Assembly (NCBI RefSeq): GCF_004212215.1
Contig: NZ_QVFV01000002.1
Span: 371,387-435,386, forward strand
Direction: 5' to 3'
Source of the DNA: Leptolyngbya iicbica LK
Lineage (GTDB): Bacteria > Cyanobacteriota > Cyanobacteriia > Phormidesmidales > Phormidesmidaceae
DNA length: 64,000 nucleotides
This document shows, piece by piece, positions 26,620 through 37,747 of the stretch; position 1 is the first letter of the stretch, and each line of letters begins with the position of its first letter. The notes beneath the pieces were generated by a model. That model was not told where the DNA came from and did no database searches. It worked only from the letters and a program-made list of their open reading frames with translations. The position numbers and the translations under genes were made by a program.

Positions 26620-28086
26620 ATGGCGATCGCACTCTCTCCAACTACATTTATTGATAAGCCGATTAAATTTGGGACAGACGGCTGGCGGGGCATGATCGCT
26701 GCTGACTTCACCATGGGGCGAGTGGTTCATGTCGCTCAAGTTGCGGCCCAAGTTTTGCAGCAATGTTATGGCGCCCAAACCGGCAGTAATACGGTGATTG
26801 TGGGTCACGATCGCCGCTTTCTGTCGCCGCAGTTTGCCCAAGCCGCCGCCGAAGCCATTACTCAAGTTGGCTTTGATGTGCTGCTGTCAGAAGATTTTGC
26901 CCCCACGCCCGCTTTTAGTTGGGCCGCGAAAGATCAAGGAGCTCTGGGGGCGATCGTCATCACTGCGAGTCACAATCCCGCCGCTTACAACGGGTTGAAA
27001 ATTAAAAGTGCCTTTGGCGGTTCGGTGCCTCCCGAAGTGACCCAGAAAGTCGAGGCGCAACTCGACACCCCAGTGTCCCCTGCGGCACAACCGGGCAAGC
27101 TAGAGCGGTTTGATCCTTGGCCGAGCTACTGCCAGGAGCTCCAGTCCAAGGTGGACTTGGCTGGCATTCAGTCGGCGATCGCCAACGGCAAGCTCACCGT
27201 ATTTGCCGACGTGATGCATGGTTCTGCCGCGACCGGACTAGAGCGACTTTTGGGCAGCCCGATTCATGAATTGAATAGTGAGCCCGACCCACTCTTTGAA
27301 GGGGGCGCACCGGAACCGTTGCCGAAATATTTGCAGCGGATGTTGAAAACTGTGGCCGATTATCAACCGACGGTTGCCGGAGGCTTGATCACAGGACTGG
27401 TGTTTGATGGCGATAGCGATCGCATTGGCGCCGTGGACGGTCAAGGCAACTTTCTCAGCTCCCAAATTTTGATCCCGATTTTGATTGATCACTTGACTGA
27501 AGTCCACGGTTACGATGGCGAAGTGATCAAAACCATCAGTGGCTCTAACCTGATTCCGAAAGTGGCCAAACTGCATGAACGAGACGTTTATGAGACGCCA
27601 GTGGGCTACAAATACATCGCCGATCGCATGTTGGAATCCAACGCGCTGATTGGGGGCGAAGAGTCCGGCGGTGTCGGTTATGGTCATCATATTCCCGAGC
27701 GGGATGCACTGCTGTCGGCGCTGTATGTGCTGGAAGCGGTGGTGAAGTCGGGGATGGATTTGAGCGATCGCTACCGCAGCCTGCAAGACCAAACGGGCTA
27801 CTACTCTGAATACGATCGCATCGACCTGCCCTTGGCCAGCATGGAGGTGCGCGACAAACTCCTCCAGGTCCTCCAGACAGACTGCCCCAAAACCGTGGCG
27901 GGCAAAGCCGTGACCCACTGTCTGGATATTGATGGTTACAAGCTGACGCTGGAAGATGAAAGTTGGTTACTGATCCGCTTTAGCGGTACGGAACCCGTTT
28001 TGCGTCTTTACAGCGAGGCTAAAGACCTGGAAGAAGTTCATAAGCATCTCAGTTGGGCCAAAGACTGGGCCACTGCCATCGGCTAA
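26620..28086 (+). CDS. Phosphoglucomutase/phosphomannomutase family protein
   Basis: A 488-residue alpha-D-phosphohexomutase that interconverts hexose 1- and 6-phosphates, feeding glycogen and cell-envelope sugars. The phosphoserine loop TASHNPAAYNGLK, the Mg-binding DGDSDR, the sugar-specificity loop GGEESGGVGYG and the C-terminal phosphate-binding RFSGTEPVLRLY are all present in order. GlmM-type function cannot be excluded, but the length and specificity loop fit the PGM/PMM type. A hairpin lies 73 bases past the stop. Confidence 0.92.
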   Translation: MAIALSPTTFIDKPIKFGTDGWRGMIAADFTMGRVVHVAQVAAQVLQQCYGAQTGSNTVIVGHDRRFLSPQFAQAAAEAITQVGFDVLLSEDFAPTPAFSWAAKDQGALGAIVITASHNPAAYNGLKIKSAFGGSVPPEVTQKVEAQLDTPVSPAAQPGKLERFDPWPSYCQELQSKVDLAGIQSAIANGKLTVFADVMHGSAATGLERLLGSPIHELNSEPDPLFEGGAPEPLPKYLQRMLKTVADYQPTVAGGLITGLVFDGDSDRIGAVDGQGNFLSSQILIPILIDHLTEVHGYDGEVIKTISGSNLIPKVAKLHERDVYETPVGYKYIADRMLESNALIGGEESGGVGYGHHIPERDALLSALYVLEAVVKSGMDLSDRYRSLQDQTGYYSEYDRIDLPLASMEVRDKLLQVLQTDCPKTVAGKAVTHCLDIDGYKLTLEDESWLLIRFSGTEPVLRLYSEAKDLEEVHKHLSWAKDWATAIG

Positions 28087-28159
28087 GCAACTTCCGCTCC
28101 CATCTACTCGCTGAGTCGGCAAGTCTAGGGGCACGTTCTAGCTGGATGGGCTATCCTAG

Positions 28160-28203
28160 CCAAAACAGACGACTGCACTCCTTGGTCCAGTCATCTGTTT
28201 TGG
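28160..28203. terminator. Hairpin between convergent genes, probable terminator
   Basis: CCAAAACAGACGACTG (28160-28175) pairs with CAGTCATCTGTTTTGG (28188-28203), 16 bp with one wobble pair. The T-run is inside the 3-prime arm rather than after it. It lies between the phosphoglucomutase gene and the convergent kinase-like/thioredoxin gene and could end either transcript. Confidence 0.55.
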
Positions 28204-28340
28204 GGTCGACGGGTGAGAGCGGCAGACTGGCAGCCAACGCTCGGTATTCGGGACTTTAACCGAGCGAATCGCAGCGCTATCCTCAATGATGATCAGGGTT
28301 ACTGAAGAGGAGATAAACCTGATTCCTCCGGCCTGGAAAT

Positions 28341-29231
28341 TTACTGCAACAGTCTCGCGATCGCGTTGTTGTATTCGGCGTAAGATTTCACACCGGTCAG
28401 TGTCGTCTGTAGCTGCCCGTTTTTGAAATAGAGGACGGCAGGGATGCCCTGAAGACCGAACCGCTTGGAGATTTGGCGATTCGCGTCGAAGTTGATTTTC
28501 ATCACGTTCACGCGATCGCGATATTCCTCAGCCAGTTGGTCGATAAAGGGCGACACCTGCTTGCATGACCCACACCACGGCGCCATGCAATCTACTACCA
28601 GACGCGACTCGCCATAAATGAGCGTATCGAGTTCTGCCTCGTCTTCAATCAGGGGGGCTGCACTAGACTGAGGCTGGCCAATGGCTGCCAGGTCTCTCGC
28701 CACTTCTGCAAATGACAGATTGGCATTGAGTGTGGTCAACTGCGCTTGCTGCTGGTAGTACTCAACCAATGGCGCAACTTCAGCCTGATACTGTTCTAAG
28801 CAACGTTTGAGAGCAGGTGTCGTTGCCGTTTGACCTGGCTCAGCGGCGAGACGATTCATCAAGATCCCGGCCATCGCTTTTAAATAAACCACGGTCGGCA
28901 ATGGCCGTCCCATCGTTGTCCACCAAGTGTTTAAGCCCTGAGCTTGCCCCACGCTACGAGGAAAGCCTTCAATCACCCAGCCGTGCAACACGGTGTCGGG
29001 CTGCTCTAGCCGGCGTTTGATCAGTTTGAGGGCAAGTTCATCAGGCAACGGCTCGCCTGCCGCAAGATAGGGGCGCAATTCTGTCGCGATCGCGCTGCCG
29101 TCAGCGATCGCCTGCTGCAAGAGCTCTGACATTGATACCTGGGGCACCGCCCATTGCTGGGCTAGGGCCGCTGCATGTTCTGCACCCCGCGCACCTGGGG
29201 GCGCTAACAGAATCAACTGCGTGGTTTCCAT
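28341..29231 (-). CDS. Adenylate-kinase-like/thioredoxin fusion protein
   Basis: A 296-residue fusion. Residues 1-185 follow the adenylate kinase fold: EGFPRSVGQAQ (88-98) is the conserved GFPR motif, and CLEQYQAEVAPLVEYYQQQ matches the family's C-terminal helix. But the P-loop reads APPGARGAEHA (10-20), so the Walker A Lys and the following Thr are lost and kinase activity is doubtful. Residues 195-296 are a thioredoxin: active site WCGSC (219-223) in place of WCGPC, with the cis-proline GIPAVLYF. The redox site is intact, so the product may be a thioredoxin with a nucleotide- or partner-sensing head. It stands alone. Confidence 0.88.
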   Translation of the reverse strand: METTQLILLAPPGARGAEHAAALAQQWAVPQVSMSELLQQAIADGSAIATELRPYLAAGEPLPDELALKLIKRRLEQPDTVLHGWVIEGFPRSVGQAQGLNTWWTTMGRPLPTVVYLKAMAGILMNRLAAEPGQTATTPALKRCLEQYQAEVAPLVEYYQQQAQLTTLNANLSFAEVARDLAAIGQPQSSAAPLIEDEAELDTLIYGESRLVVDCMAPWCGSCKQVSPFIDQLAEEYRDRVNVMKINFDANRQISKRFGLQGIPAVLYFKNGQLQTTLTGVKSYAEYNNAIARLLQ

Positions 29232-29386
29232 GAAGCGAATACACCTCGGTCTGCATCGGAATATCCCTGAATACGAGGATACTTCCCACGCTTTTAATCA
29301 AGGCATAAGGAAACCTAAAAATCTCTTTCGCTAGCGAAACCAAGCGCGTCAGCATACGTGGGGGGCGCTGGGTTTGGCAAAACGAG

Positions 29387-30445
29387 CTAACGAGAGAGCT
29401 GCTTAACGCGCCAGCCAGTGTAGGTCAAAAGTCCGGTAGCTCCCGCCGCACAGAGAAAACCAGTGGGAATACCCGCAAAGGCGACGGCTAAGCTGCCAGC
29501 CCACAAAGTCAACGCATAAATAAACAACACTGCCCAACGGTGAGATAAGCCCGCTTTTAGCAATCTGTGATGCAAGTGACGCTTGTCAGCAACAAAAGGA
29601 GAATCGCCGGAGCGAATACGATCCAAAATGACTGCTGACATGTCGAGAATGGGAACGGCCAAGATGATGTAAGGCAGCAATACGGCCACCGTGGTAACGC
29701 TCTTAATCAGGCCAATGACGCCAACGCCTGCCAGGGTAAAGCCAATGAAGTAGGAGCCGCCGTCGCCCATGAAAATCTTGGCCGGATTGAAGTTGTAGCG
29801 CAAGAAGCTGAGACAGCCGCCCGCCAGGGCTGCGGCAATTAAGGCGGCGGCAGGTTGAGCCATAAATAGGCTCACGATCAGCATGATCAGAGCGGCGATA
29901 CCGCAGACGCCTGCGGCTAAGCCATCTAAACCGTCAATCCAGTTGATGGCATTGGTCATGCCCACCAGCCAGACAATCGTGATGGGGAGGCTAATCCACA
30001 CGGGCAAAGAAACCAAACCCACAAAGGGAATGGTCAGGAAGTCAATGCTGACGCCGACATGCCAAGCGATCGCGGCGATCGCTGCCTGCATCAACAACCG
30101 ACTCGACGCCGACAACCCAAACAAATCGTCCAGCAGCCCGATCAAAAAGAAGGCAAACCCGCCGAGGGTCACGCCCCAAATTTCATACTCATCGGTAGGG
30201 CTCAAATGGGTTCCTGAGGCGTCAATAAACCCACCACTCCACCAAACAAAGAGTAGGGAAATCAACGTACCAAGAAAGATCGAAATGCCCCCCAGACGTA
30301 CCATGGGCTGGGTGTGGACTTTGCGTCCGCCGGGGACATCAACCCGACCACATTGCAAGCCAATACGCCGCACGATCGGGGTCGATACCAAGACGACCGC
30401 GCCCGAAATCACAAAGGCCAAGAGGTGGTAAAGCTGAAAAGGCAT
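29387..30445 (-). CDS. WecA/TagO-like undecaprenyl-phosphate sugar-1-phosphate transferase
   Basis: A polytopic membrane enzyme of about 352 residues in the MraY/WecA family, which loads a sugar phosphate onto undecaprenyl phosphate to start a surface polysaccharide. Motifs include LIGLLDDLFGL, NAINWIDGLDGLAAG, FMGDGGSYFIGF and the cytoplasmic HxH loop DKRHLHHRLLKAG. The HxH loop fits the WecA/TagO branch rather than MraY. The likely start is the ATG at 30445 (MPFQLYHLLAF) instead of a TTG 11 codons earlier. It lies downstream of glyA on the same strand, separated by a terminator. Confidence 0.9.
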   Translation of the reverse strand: MPFQLYHLLAFVISGAVVLVSTPIVRRIGLQCGRVDVPGGRKVHTQPMVRLGGISIFLGTLISLLFVWWSGGFIDASGTHLSPTDEYEIWGVTLGGFAFFLIGLLDDLFGLSASSRLLMQAAIAAIAWHVGVSIDFLTIPFVGLVSLPVWISLPITIVWLVGMTNAINWIDGLDGLAAGVCGIAALIMLIVSLFMAQPAAALIAAALAGGCLSFLRYNFNPAKIFMGDGGSYFIGFTLAGVGVIGLIKSVTTVAVLLPYIILAVPILDMSAVILDRIRSGDSPFVADKRHLHHRLLKAGLSHRWAVLFIYALTLWAGSLAVAFAGIPTGFLCAAGATGLLTYTGWRVKQLSR

Positions 30446-30737
30446 AAAAATCGCTTCAACAAAGTCGAAGGGTGGCAATCAGCAAAAAAGTAGGAGATTC
30501 GCGACCAATACTAAGGCCTTTGGCGAGAGTTGAGCTTTGTTAAGAGCAGATTATTGAGTCTCTTAACATTTTGTAGAATCTTGCCACTACTATAAAGCTC
30601 CATGAAGAATATGACAGATCAAAACGATTGTCTACTGTCATACACTCCATAGAGCTGAGTTATTTGAGTCGCCTGATGTCTGAACTCTTCCCTAGGGCTG
30701 TGCGCTAACTCAATCTTTCCAGACCAACTAAAGAATA

Positions 30738-30759
30738 GGGGTTGGGCATTGCCAACCCC
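30738..30759 (-). terminator. Probable glyA terminator
   Basis: GGGGTTGG pairs with CCAACCCC across a GCATTG loop, 18 bases past the glyA stop. On the minus strand it is followed by TATTCTTT, a modest T-rich tail. Confidence 0.65.
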
Positions 30760-30777
30760 CACTTTCAAGCAACTCCC

Positions 30778-32061
30778 TTAGACGAGTGCTGGCTGAGCTT
30801 GCCCCAGGTAGGGATATAGAGGGAAGCGATCGCATAGTGCGGCCACCCGGCGGCGGCAATTTTCGCGCACCACTTCATCATCAGGATTTGACAAGCGATC
30901 AGCAATGATGTCGGCAATCTCTTCAAATTCTTCCGTGCCCATCCCGCGAGTCGTCATGGCCGGCGAGCCCAGACGCAAGCCGCTGGTAACGAAGGGGGAT
31001 TCGGGGTCAAAGGGCACCGTATTTTTGTTGGCAGTGATGTTGACTTCGCTCACCAGTTTGTCGGCTTGCTTGCCCGTCAGCCCAACGGAACGCAGATCGA
31101 CCAGAATCAAGTGATTATCAGTGCCGCCAGACACCAGCTTTAATCCGCGAGCCTGCAAGCGATCGCCCATGGCCTGAGCATTCGCAATCACCTGCTGAGA
31201 GTAAGTCTTAAACTCTGGTTGCAGCGCTTCACCAAAGGCCACCGCTTTCGCTGCAATGACGTGTTCCAGAGGGCCGCCTTGAGTGCCCGGAAAAACCGCT
31301 TTGTCAAACTTTTTGCCCAGCTCCGGATCGCGGGTCAAAATCAGGCCGCCCCGAGGACCGCGCAGGGTTTTGTGGGTGGTGGTGGTGACCACATCACAAT
31401 GAGGCACCGGATTAGGATGCACACCAGCGGCAACCAGTCCGGCAATGTGGGCGATATCAGCCAGCAGGTAAGCGCCGACTTCGTCCGCGATCGCCCGAAA
31501 CTTCTCAAACGGAATCGTGCGGGGATACGCCGAGTAACCGCAAATAATCATTTTGGGCTTGTGCTCTAGCGCCAGTTGACGAATCTGATCAAAGTCCAGC
31601 GTCTCAGTCTCTGGGTTCACGCCGTACTGCACCACGTTGAACCACTTACCCGACACATTCACGGGCGAACCGTGGGTCAAGTGCCCGCCATGGGACAAAT
31701 CCATCCCCATAATCGTGTCACCGGGCTTTAACAAGGCCAAAAAGACGGCAAAGTTCGCCTGAGCACCAGAGTGGGGTTGCACGTTAGCATGGGCTGCACC
31801 AAACAGTTCTTTGATACGCGCGATCGCCAGACTCTCGACTTGATCGACAAATTCACAGCCGCCGTAGTAACGCTTGCCGGGCAGTCCTTCGGCATACTTA
31901 TTTGTCAACACTGAGCCCTGCGCCGCCATAACTGCTGGCGAGGCGAAATTTTCACTCGCAATGAGTTCCAAATGTTCGCGCTGGCGCTGCAATTCACTCG
32001 CCACTATGCCCGCCACTTGCGGATCACTGTCTTGAAGAATGTCCAAAATTGATTGCGTCAC
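30778..32061 (-). CDS. glyA: Serine hydroxymethyltransferase
   Basis: GlyA interconverts serine and glycine while charging tetrahydrofolate with one carbon; in cyanobacteria it also handles photorespiratory glycine. The protein has the family core [29 protein letters not shown] and the PLP lysine in [14 protein letters not shown]. The GTG at 32061 gives 427 residues, the normal length, and starts [14 protein letters not shown] 15 codons upstream is less likely. It is transcribed divergently from phytoene desaturase. Confidence 0.96.
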   Translation of the reverse strand: MTQSILDILQDSDPQVAGIVASELQRQREHLELIASENFASPAVMAAQGSVLTNKYAEGLPGKRYYGGCEFVDQVESLAIARIKELFGAAHANVQPHSGAQANFAVFLALLKPGDTIMGMDLSHGGHLTHGSPVNVSGKWFNVVQYGVNPETETLDFDQIRQLALEHKPKMIICGYSAYPRTIPFEKFRAIADEVGAYLLADIAHIAGLVAAGVHPNPVPHCDVVTTTTHKTLRGPRGGLILTRDPELGKKFDKAVFPGTQGGPLEHVIAAKAVAFGEALQPEFKTYSQQVIANAQAMGDRLQARGLKLVSGGTDNHLILVDLRSVGLTGKQADKLVSEVNITANKNTVPFDPESPFVTSGLRLGSPAMTTRGMGTEEFEEIADIIADRLSNPDDEVVRENCRRRVAALCDRFPLYPYLGQAQPALV

Positions 32062-32313
32062 AGCTTTCAACCCCAAATAACCGATTCGTTGCGTTGCGTA
32101 TCCCAACTTTCGCGTAGTCGCCCAGTAGTCTCAGTTGCTAGCGAGGCAATCAGTCGGGCACTCAGCCTTTCCTTGCCAATGAAAACTCTGGATTCATTAT
32201 TCTAAGAGGTTTATTCCAGAGAAACTACCCTTACCGAACAATCAGATCGCGCAAATTGACGAGATCGCCCATGAGATTCTGAGAGTTTTCTGGGTTTGTT
32301 ACGAAATGAAACA

Positions 32314-32319
32314 TATAAT
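32314..32319 (+). promoter_or_regulatory. Candidate -10 element for phytoene desaturase
   Basis: A perfect TATAAT lies 52 bases ahead of the pds start in an AT-rich stretch. I find no good -35 box at 17 bases, so the element may rely on an activator or be coincidental. Confidence 0.35.
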
Positions 32320-32365
32320 GATAAAGAGAAGATAAAGTAAGCCAAACGGTTTGCAAGGGGAATAG

Positions 32366-33796
<1,431 letters not shown>

Positions 33797-33923
33797 CCAA
33801 ATCCCACGATTACCAGTCAAATCGGGCTGAATTTCCCGTATTCTGTGAAAGGAAGTCAGTCCGTAATCAGCGGATTTAAGCGCTGTAGTCTGAAAAGTTC
33901 CGAGTTTCCAGCTAACAAGATTA

Positions 33924-34853
33924 ATGCTGCAATTGTCTCACTCGCTGCGGTCTAAAGATTTGGTTCCTAAGGAGGATGCCTACGAGGTTTGCCGTCAGAT
34001 TACAGCGGAATATTCCAAAACCTTTTATCTAGGCACACTATTGATGACTCCCGCCAAACGGCGGGCCATCTGGGCCATTTATGTCTGGTGTCGTCGCACT
34101 GACGAATTAGTCGACGGTCCTCAAGCCGCGCTCACGACCAAAGAGACGCTTGATCGCTGGGAAAAACAACTCCACTCGATCTTTCAAGGGCATCCGGTAG
34201 AAGATACTGATGTCGCGCTGGTGGATACGCTTAAACATTTCCCCTTGGATATTCAGCCCTTTATCGACATGATTGATGGGCAGCGGATGGATCTCGACAA
34301 GGATCGTTATCGCACTTTTGAGGAGTTAGAGCTGTACTGCTATCGCGTGGCGGGCACAGTCGGGCTCATGTCTACGACGGTGATGGGGGTTGACCCGAGT
34401 CAGGCGACGGCTCCTTGGCGGCGTTATGCGGCCCAACCTAACCCAACTCAAGAAGCCGTGGCTCTGGGGATTGCCAATCAGCTCACCAATATTTTGCGCG
34501 ATGTGGGCGAGGATGCTCGCCGCGGCCGCATTTATTTGCCCTTGGATGATCTCGCCCTGTTTGATTACACCGAAGCGGATTTAATGAATGGGGTGATTGA
34601 TGATCGCTGGCGCGCGCTCATGCAGTTTGAAATTCAACGCGCCCGTAAGTTTTATCAACAAGCAGAAGCGGGAATTAGCCAACTGAGCGCTGATGCTCGC
34701 TGGCCGGTGTGGGCAGCTCAAGTGCTCTACAGCAAGATTTTGGACGTAATTGAGCAAAACGATTACGACGTGTTCAACCGTCGCGCTTTTGTGCCGACGC
34801 TGAAGAAACTGACTTGCCTGCCGGGCACTCTGGTGCGATCGCGCATCTTGTAA
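33924..34853 (+). CDS. crtB: Phytoene synthase
   Basis: CrtB condenses two geranylgeranyl diphosphates to phytoene, the first committed carotenoid step. Both Asp-rich motifs are present: the first in CRRTDELVDG, the second in NQLTNILRDVGEDARRGRIY. The 309-residue length is normal. It forms the conserved cyanobacterial pair with the upstream phytoene desaturase. A VanX-like gene begins 42 bases after its stop and may be co-transcribed. Confidence 0.97.
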   Translation: MLQLSHSLRSKDLVPKEDAYEVCRQITAEYSKTFYLGTLLMTPAKRRAIWAIYVWCRRTDELVDGPQAALTTKETLDRWEKQLHSIFQGHPVEDTDVALVDTLKHFPLDIQPFIDMIDGQRMDLDKDRYRTFEELELYCYRVAGTVGLMSTTVMGVDPSQATAPWRRYAAQPNPTQEAVALGIANQLTNILRDVGEDARRGRIYLPLDDLALFDYTEADLMNGVIDDRWRALMQFEIQRARKFYQQAEAGISQLSADARWPVWAAQVLYSKILDVIEQNDYDVFNRRAFVPTLKKLTCLPGTLVRSRIL

Positions 34854-34895
34854 ATACACTTAGCCACTGTTCTCCATCGTGTCTGCTGGGATGTG

Positions 34896-35609
34896 ATGAA
34901 ACCATATCAGCATGTTCTGATTGAAGAATGCGATGAGCCGTTGGTGCCGTTGCCATTAGGCGAATTTGCTGTAGTGACGCCACATCCTTATGTGGCCTTG
35001 GGGGCACCCTATGGCGATCTCTCTCCTTACTGGGTGCGTCAGTCCGTCGCGATCGCCCTGCACCAAGCGCAGCAAACCCTGCAAACCCAGCATCCTGGCT
35101 GGCAGCTTCAGATTTTTGACGCTTATCGTCCGTTAGCGGTACAGCAGTTTATGGTGGACTACACCGCTCAAGAACTGGCCCAGCAGCAGGGGCTCAACTT
35201 AGCACAGATCTCGGATGCGGAACGGCAAGCGCTGATGGCGCAGGTGTATCAATTTTGGGCGCTGCCGAGTCCCAATCCGAAAACGCCGCCGCCCCACAGC
35301 ACGGGCGCAGCGATCGACCTTAGCCTCGTAGATGAAACGGGACAGCCCATCGATATGGGCTCACCGATTGATGAAGTGTCGGCGCGATCGCACCCCGACC
35401 ACTTTCAACATCAGATGGATGCTTATAGTCAGCAAGTCCATCGGCATCGCGTTTTACTGCGACAGGCCATGAAGGCGGCGGGCTTTGAGCAACACCCTAA
35501 CGAATGGTGGCATTTCTCCTTGGGGGACCAAATGTGGGGATGGCTCAAAGCAAAATCGACCGGGCAAGCCGCGATCGCTCGCTACGGCAGCATGGTTCCA
35601 GAAGACTGA
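34896..35609 (+). CDS. D-alanyl-D-alanine dipeptidase, VanX-like (M15D)
   Basis: A 238-residue zinc metallopeptidase of family M15D that cleaves D-Ala-D-Ala. Motifs are FDAYRPLAVQQF (catalytic Arg), PPHSTGAAIDLSLVD (zinc His and Asp, SxHxxGxAxD) and NEWWHF (catalytic Glu and zinc His). No signal peptide is evident, so it may act in the cytoplasm on recycled dipeptide. A role in glycopeptide resistance is unlikely without VanA/VanH partners. The start is ATG at 34896 or the adjacent GTG at 34893. Confidence 0.9.
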   Translation: MKPYQHVLIEECDEPLVPLPLGEFAVVTPHPYVALGAPYGDLSPYWVRQSVAIALHQAQQTLQTQHPGWQLQIFDAYRPLAVQQFMVDYTAQELAQQQGLNLAQISDAERQALMAQVYQFWALPSPNPKTPPPHSTGAAIDLSLVDETGQPIDMGSPIDEVSARSHPDHFQHQMDAYSQQVHRHRVLLRQAMKAAGFEQHPNEWWHFSLGDQMWGWLKAKSTGQAAIARYGSMVPED

Positions 35610-35624
35610 TGGAGGCGTTGGACG

Positions 35625-36086
35625 CTAAGGCGTACGCGGTAAGGACAGAGACGGTGACCGTTGATCTACCGGCAGATGGGCCTCTAGTCGCAAACAGTTG
35701 CCCTGTCCTTGCACCTTGACCTGATACTCCACCTTATCCATCAACCGATTGAGAATCATCCAGCCATAACCGCCCTCCTGACGCAGATCGGGAGTGGGGA
35801 GCAAATACGTGCTCAAATCGAAGCCCTGGCCCTGGTCCCACACTTCGATATGGAGTCGCTCAGGAGTGAGTTCTAGTCGCAGACACACGGGGGTTTGAGG
35901 TCGATCTTGGTGGGCGTGACGCACCACATTGGAATAGGCTTCTACGATGACCAGGCGCAACCGACTTTCCCACTTCGGCCATTCTCCCCAGTCCCCCAGT
36001 TCTAGCCGCAGGGCTCCGAGTAGCCAGTCTTCAATTACCGCTAAGAATTTCAGGTCGCTGGGAATTCGAAGTTCTGTCCGCATCAT
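35625..36086 (-). CDS. RsbW-like anti-sigma-factor/histidine kinase-like ATPase
   Basis: A 153-residue HATPase_c protein of the RsbW/SpoIIAB type, which binds and phosphorylates anti-sigma antagonists or sequesters sigma factors. N-box: LVIVEAYSNVVRHAHQ. G1 region: EVWDQGQGFDLS, then GGYGWMILNRLMDKVEY. It overlaps the end of the upstream response-regulator/PP2C gene by 4 bases (ATGA), so translation is likely coupled and the pair acts in one switch. Its sigma-factor or antagonist partner is not in the window. Confidence 0.88.
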   Translation of the reverse strand: MMRTELRIPSDLKFLAVIEDWLLGALRLELGDWGEWPKWESRLRLVIVEAYSNVVRHAHQDRPQTPVCLRLELTPERLHIEVWDQGQGFDLSTYLLPTPDLRQEGGYGWMILNRLMDKVEYQVKVQGQGNCLRLEAHLPVDQRSPSLSLPRTP

Positions 36087-37747
36087 GCCTTTACCTCCAG
36101 CAATAATGCGGTTTGATCGTCTTCCTGTTCTGCACTACCCGCCTGAATGCTACTGAGGAGCTTATCTAAATCGAGCGATCGCGGATGTTGTTGCAGCAGC
36201 GCCCATAATCCCGTCTGGCGTAGCATCGCCGCACCGCCGGTTTGGGTGCCATCGGCGATCGTTGCTTCGGTCAAGCCATCGCTGGTGAGCAACAAGGTTT
36301 GGCCTGGCAACAGCGCCATCTCACCCGCATCGGCCTTCCACTCTGGCAAGATGCCCAACGGCACGCCACGGGTTTTGAGGTAGATCGGCTCGCCATCTGG
36401 CGCATTAATTTGGGTCTCTGACCACACCATCGGGTAAATATGGCCAGCATTGGCGTAGCTGAGTTGGTGAGTCGCCGGGTTATAGCAAATCAGCGCCAGG
36501 GTAATAAAACAGTTGCTATTGACCAAATCGTCCCACAGGCTGCGGTTGAGGTTTTGCATGACCTTATCAGGGGCGGGCGATCGGTCTTGCGACAGTTCTC
36601 GCCGGAGCACCGAAATCGCACTCGCCATGAATAGCGCGGCAGGCACCCCTTTGCCTGACACATCCCCCACGGCGAGCCAAATGTCTCCTTGGGGATGAGG
36701 AAAGATTTCGTAAAAATCGCCGCCCACTTCCCGCGCGGGCAGGCAACGCGCTTGAATGCGCACACTCTCAATCACGGGTACGCTTTGCCGCAGCAGATTG
36801 GTCTGAATCTGTCGCGCCACTTCGAGCTCTGAGCGCATCTGCTGGGTCTGCCGTTGGATGCGCTGGTAGAGCTTGGCCTGGGAAATGGCTAACGCGATTT
36901 GTTCTGCAACGCTATTCAGCAATTGAGCGGTGTCTTCGGCCCAGGTGGGGTCATCGCCGTGATACAGGGTGACGATCGCGAGGGTGGCTTGCTGATACCG
37001 CAGCGGGACTGTCAGCGACACCTGTTTTGACGATAGCTCTAAGGCATCGATTTTGACCTCGCCCGTGTGCAGCACGTGCTCGCTCACTTGGCGGCTATGA
37101 CTTTCTAGATCAGGCAGAGGCTCAGACGTCGCCTCTGGCGAGTTGAAGCTGAGAACTTGATCCAGTTCCGTCCGTTGCTCGTGAACTTCGACCGCATAGA
37201 GCACCGCATGGGCCGCGTTAAACGTTTTGCCCAAGGTGGTCACAATCGTCTGGAGCATACTGTGGTAGTCCAGTGATTCGCGAATGACGCTCATCACGTC
37301 GTTGAAAAACGACTCTCGGGCCAGGGCTTGGGTCAGGGCTTGGGTGCGCTGCTTGACCACGCGAAAGGTCTCCGCTGCCTGCATCACTACTGATTTGAGT
37401 TCTTGGGGATTCCAGGGCTTGGTGATGTATTTGAACACCTTGCCGGAGTTGATTGCTTCGACTAGATCTTGCACGTCGGTGTAGCCGGTCAGCACGATGC
37501 GAATCGTGTCGGGAAACTGCTCAACCGTGCGGCTCAAAAATTCGGTGCCATTCATGCGGGGCATGCGTTGGTCAGAAATAATGACCGCCATCTCGCCTGC
37601 GGTGTTTAGCAATTCCAGCGCTTTGAAGCCATCTTCGGCCCGGTACACTTCAAAGTCACGGCGAAAGGCACGGTACAACAAGTCCAGGTTGTCTGGCTCG
37701 TCGTCCACCACCATGAGTTTGAGACGGTCATCGTCTTCCCATGTCAT
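36083..37747 (-). CDS. Response regulator with GAF and PP2C (SpoIIE/RsbU-type) phosphatase domains
   Basis: A 554-residue three-part protein. Residues 1-125 form a receiver (LMVVDDEPDN, phospho-Asp near 59 in ISDQRMPRMNG, Lys near 110 in KYITKPW, like RpfG-type receivers). Residues about 155-305 form a GAF domain with a coiled link to about 340. Residues 345-553 form a PP2C/SpoIIE phosphatase (REVGGDFYEIF, WLAVGDVSGKGVPAALFMA, LLLTSDGLTEA, DDQTALLLE). It should dephosphorylate a partner protein when the receiver is phosphorylated, opposing the RsbW-like kinase it overlaps by 4 bases. The input kinase is elsewhere. Confidence 0.93.
   Translation of the reverse strand: MTWEDDDRLKLMVVDDEPDNLDLLYRAFRRDFEVYRAEDGFKALELLNTAGEMAVIISDQRMPRMNGTEFLSRTVEQFPDTIRIVLTGYTDVQDLVEAINSGKVFKYITKPWNPQELKSVVMQAAETFRVVKQRTQALTQALARESFFNDVMSVIRESLDYHSMLQTIVTTLGKTFNAAHAVLYAVEVHEQRTELDQVLSFNSPEATSEPLPDLESHSRQVSEHVLHTGEVKIDALELSSKQVSLTVPLRYQQATLAIVTLYHGDDPTWAEDTAQLLNSVAEQIALAISQAKLYQRIQRQTQQMRSELEVARQIQTNLLRQSVPVIESVRIQARCLPAREVGGDFYEIFPHPQGDIWLAVGDVSGKGVPAALFMASAISVLRRELSQDRSPAPDKVMQNLNRSLWDDLVNSNCFITLALICYNPATHQLSYANAGHIYPMVWSETQINAPDGEPIYLKTRGVPLGILPEWKADAGEMALLPGQTLLLTSDGLTEATIADGTQTGGAAMLRQTGLWALLQQHPRSLDLDKLLSSIQAGSAEQEDDQTALLLEVKA

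Noticed and set aside
26295-26714. 139-codon minus-strand frame upstream of phosphoglucomutase
   Set aside because: Overlaps the certain start of the mutase gene and has no domain or ribosome site.
34896-35609. Vancomycin resistance gene
   Set aside because: VanX-like dipeptidases are common housekeeping or recycling enzymes; no VanA or VanH homologue is nearby.
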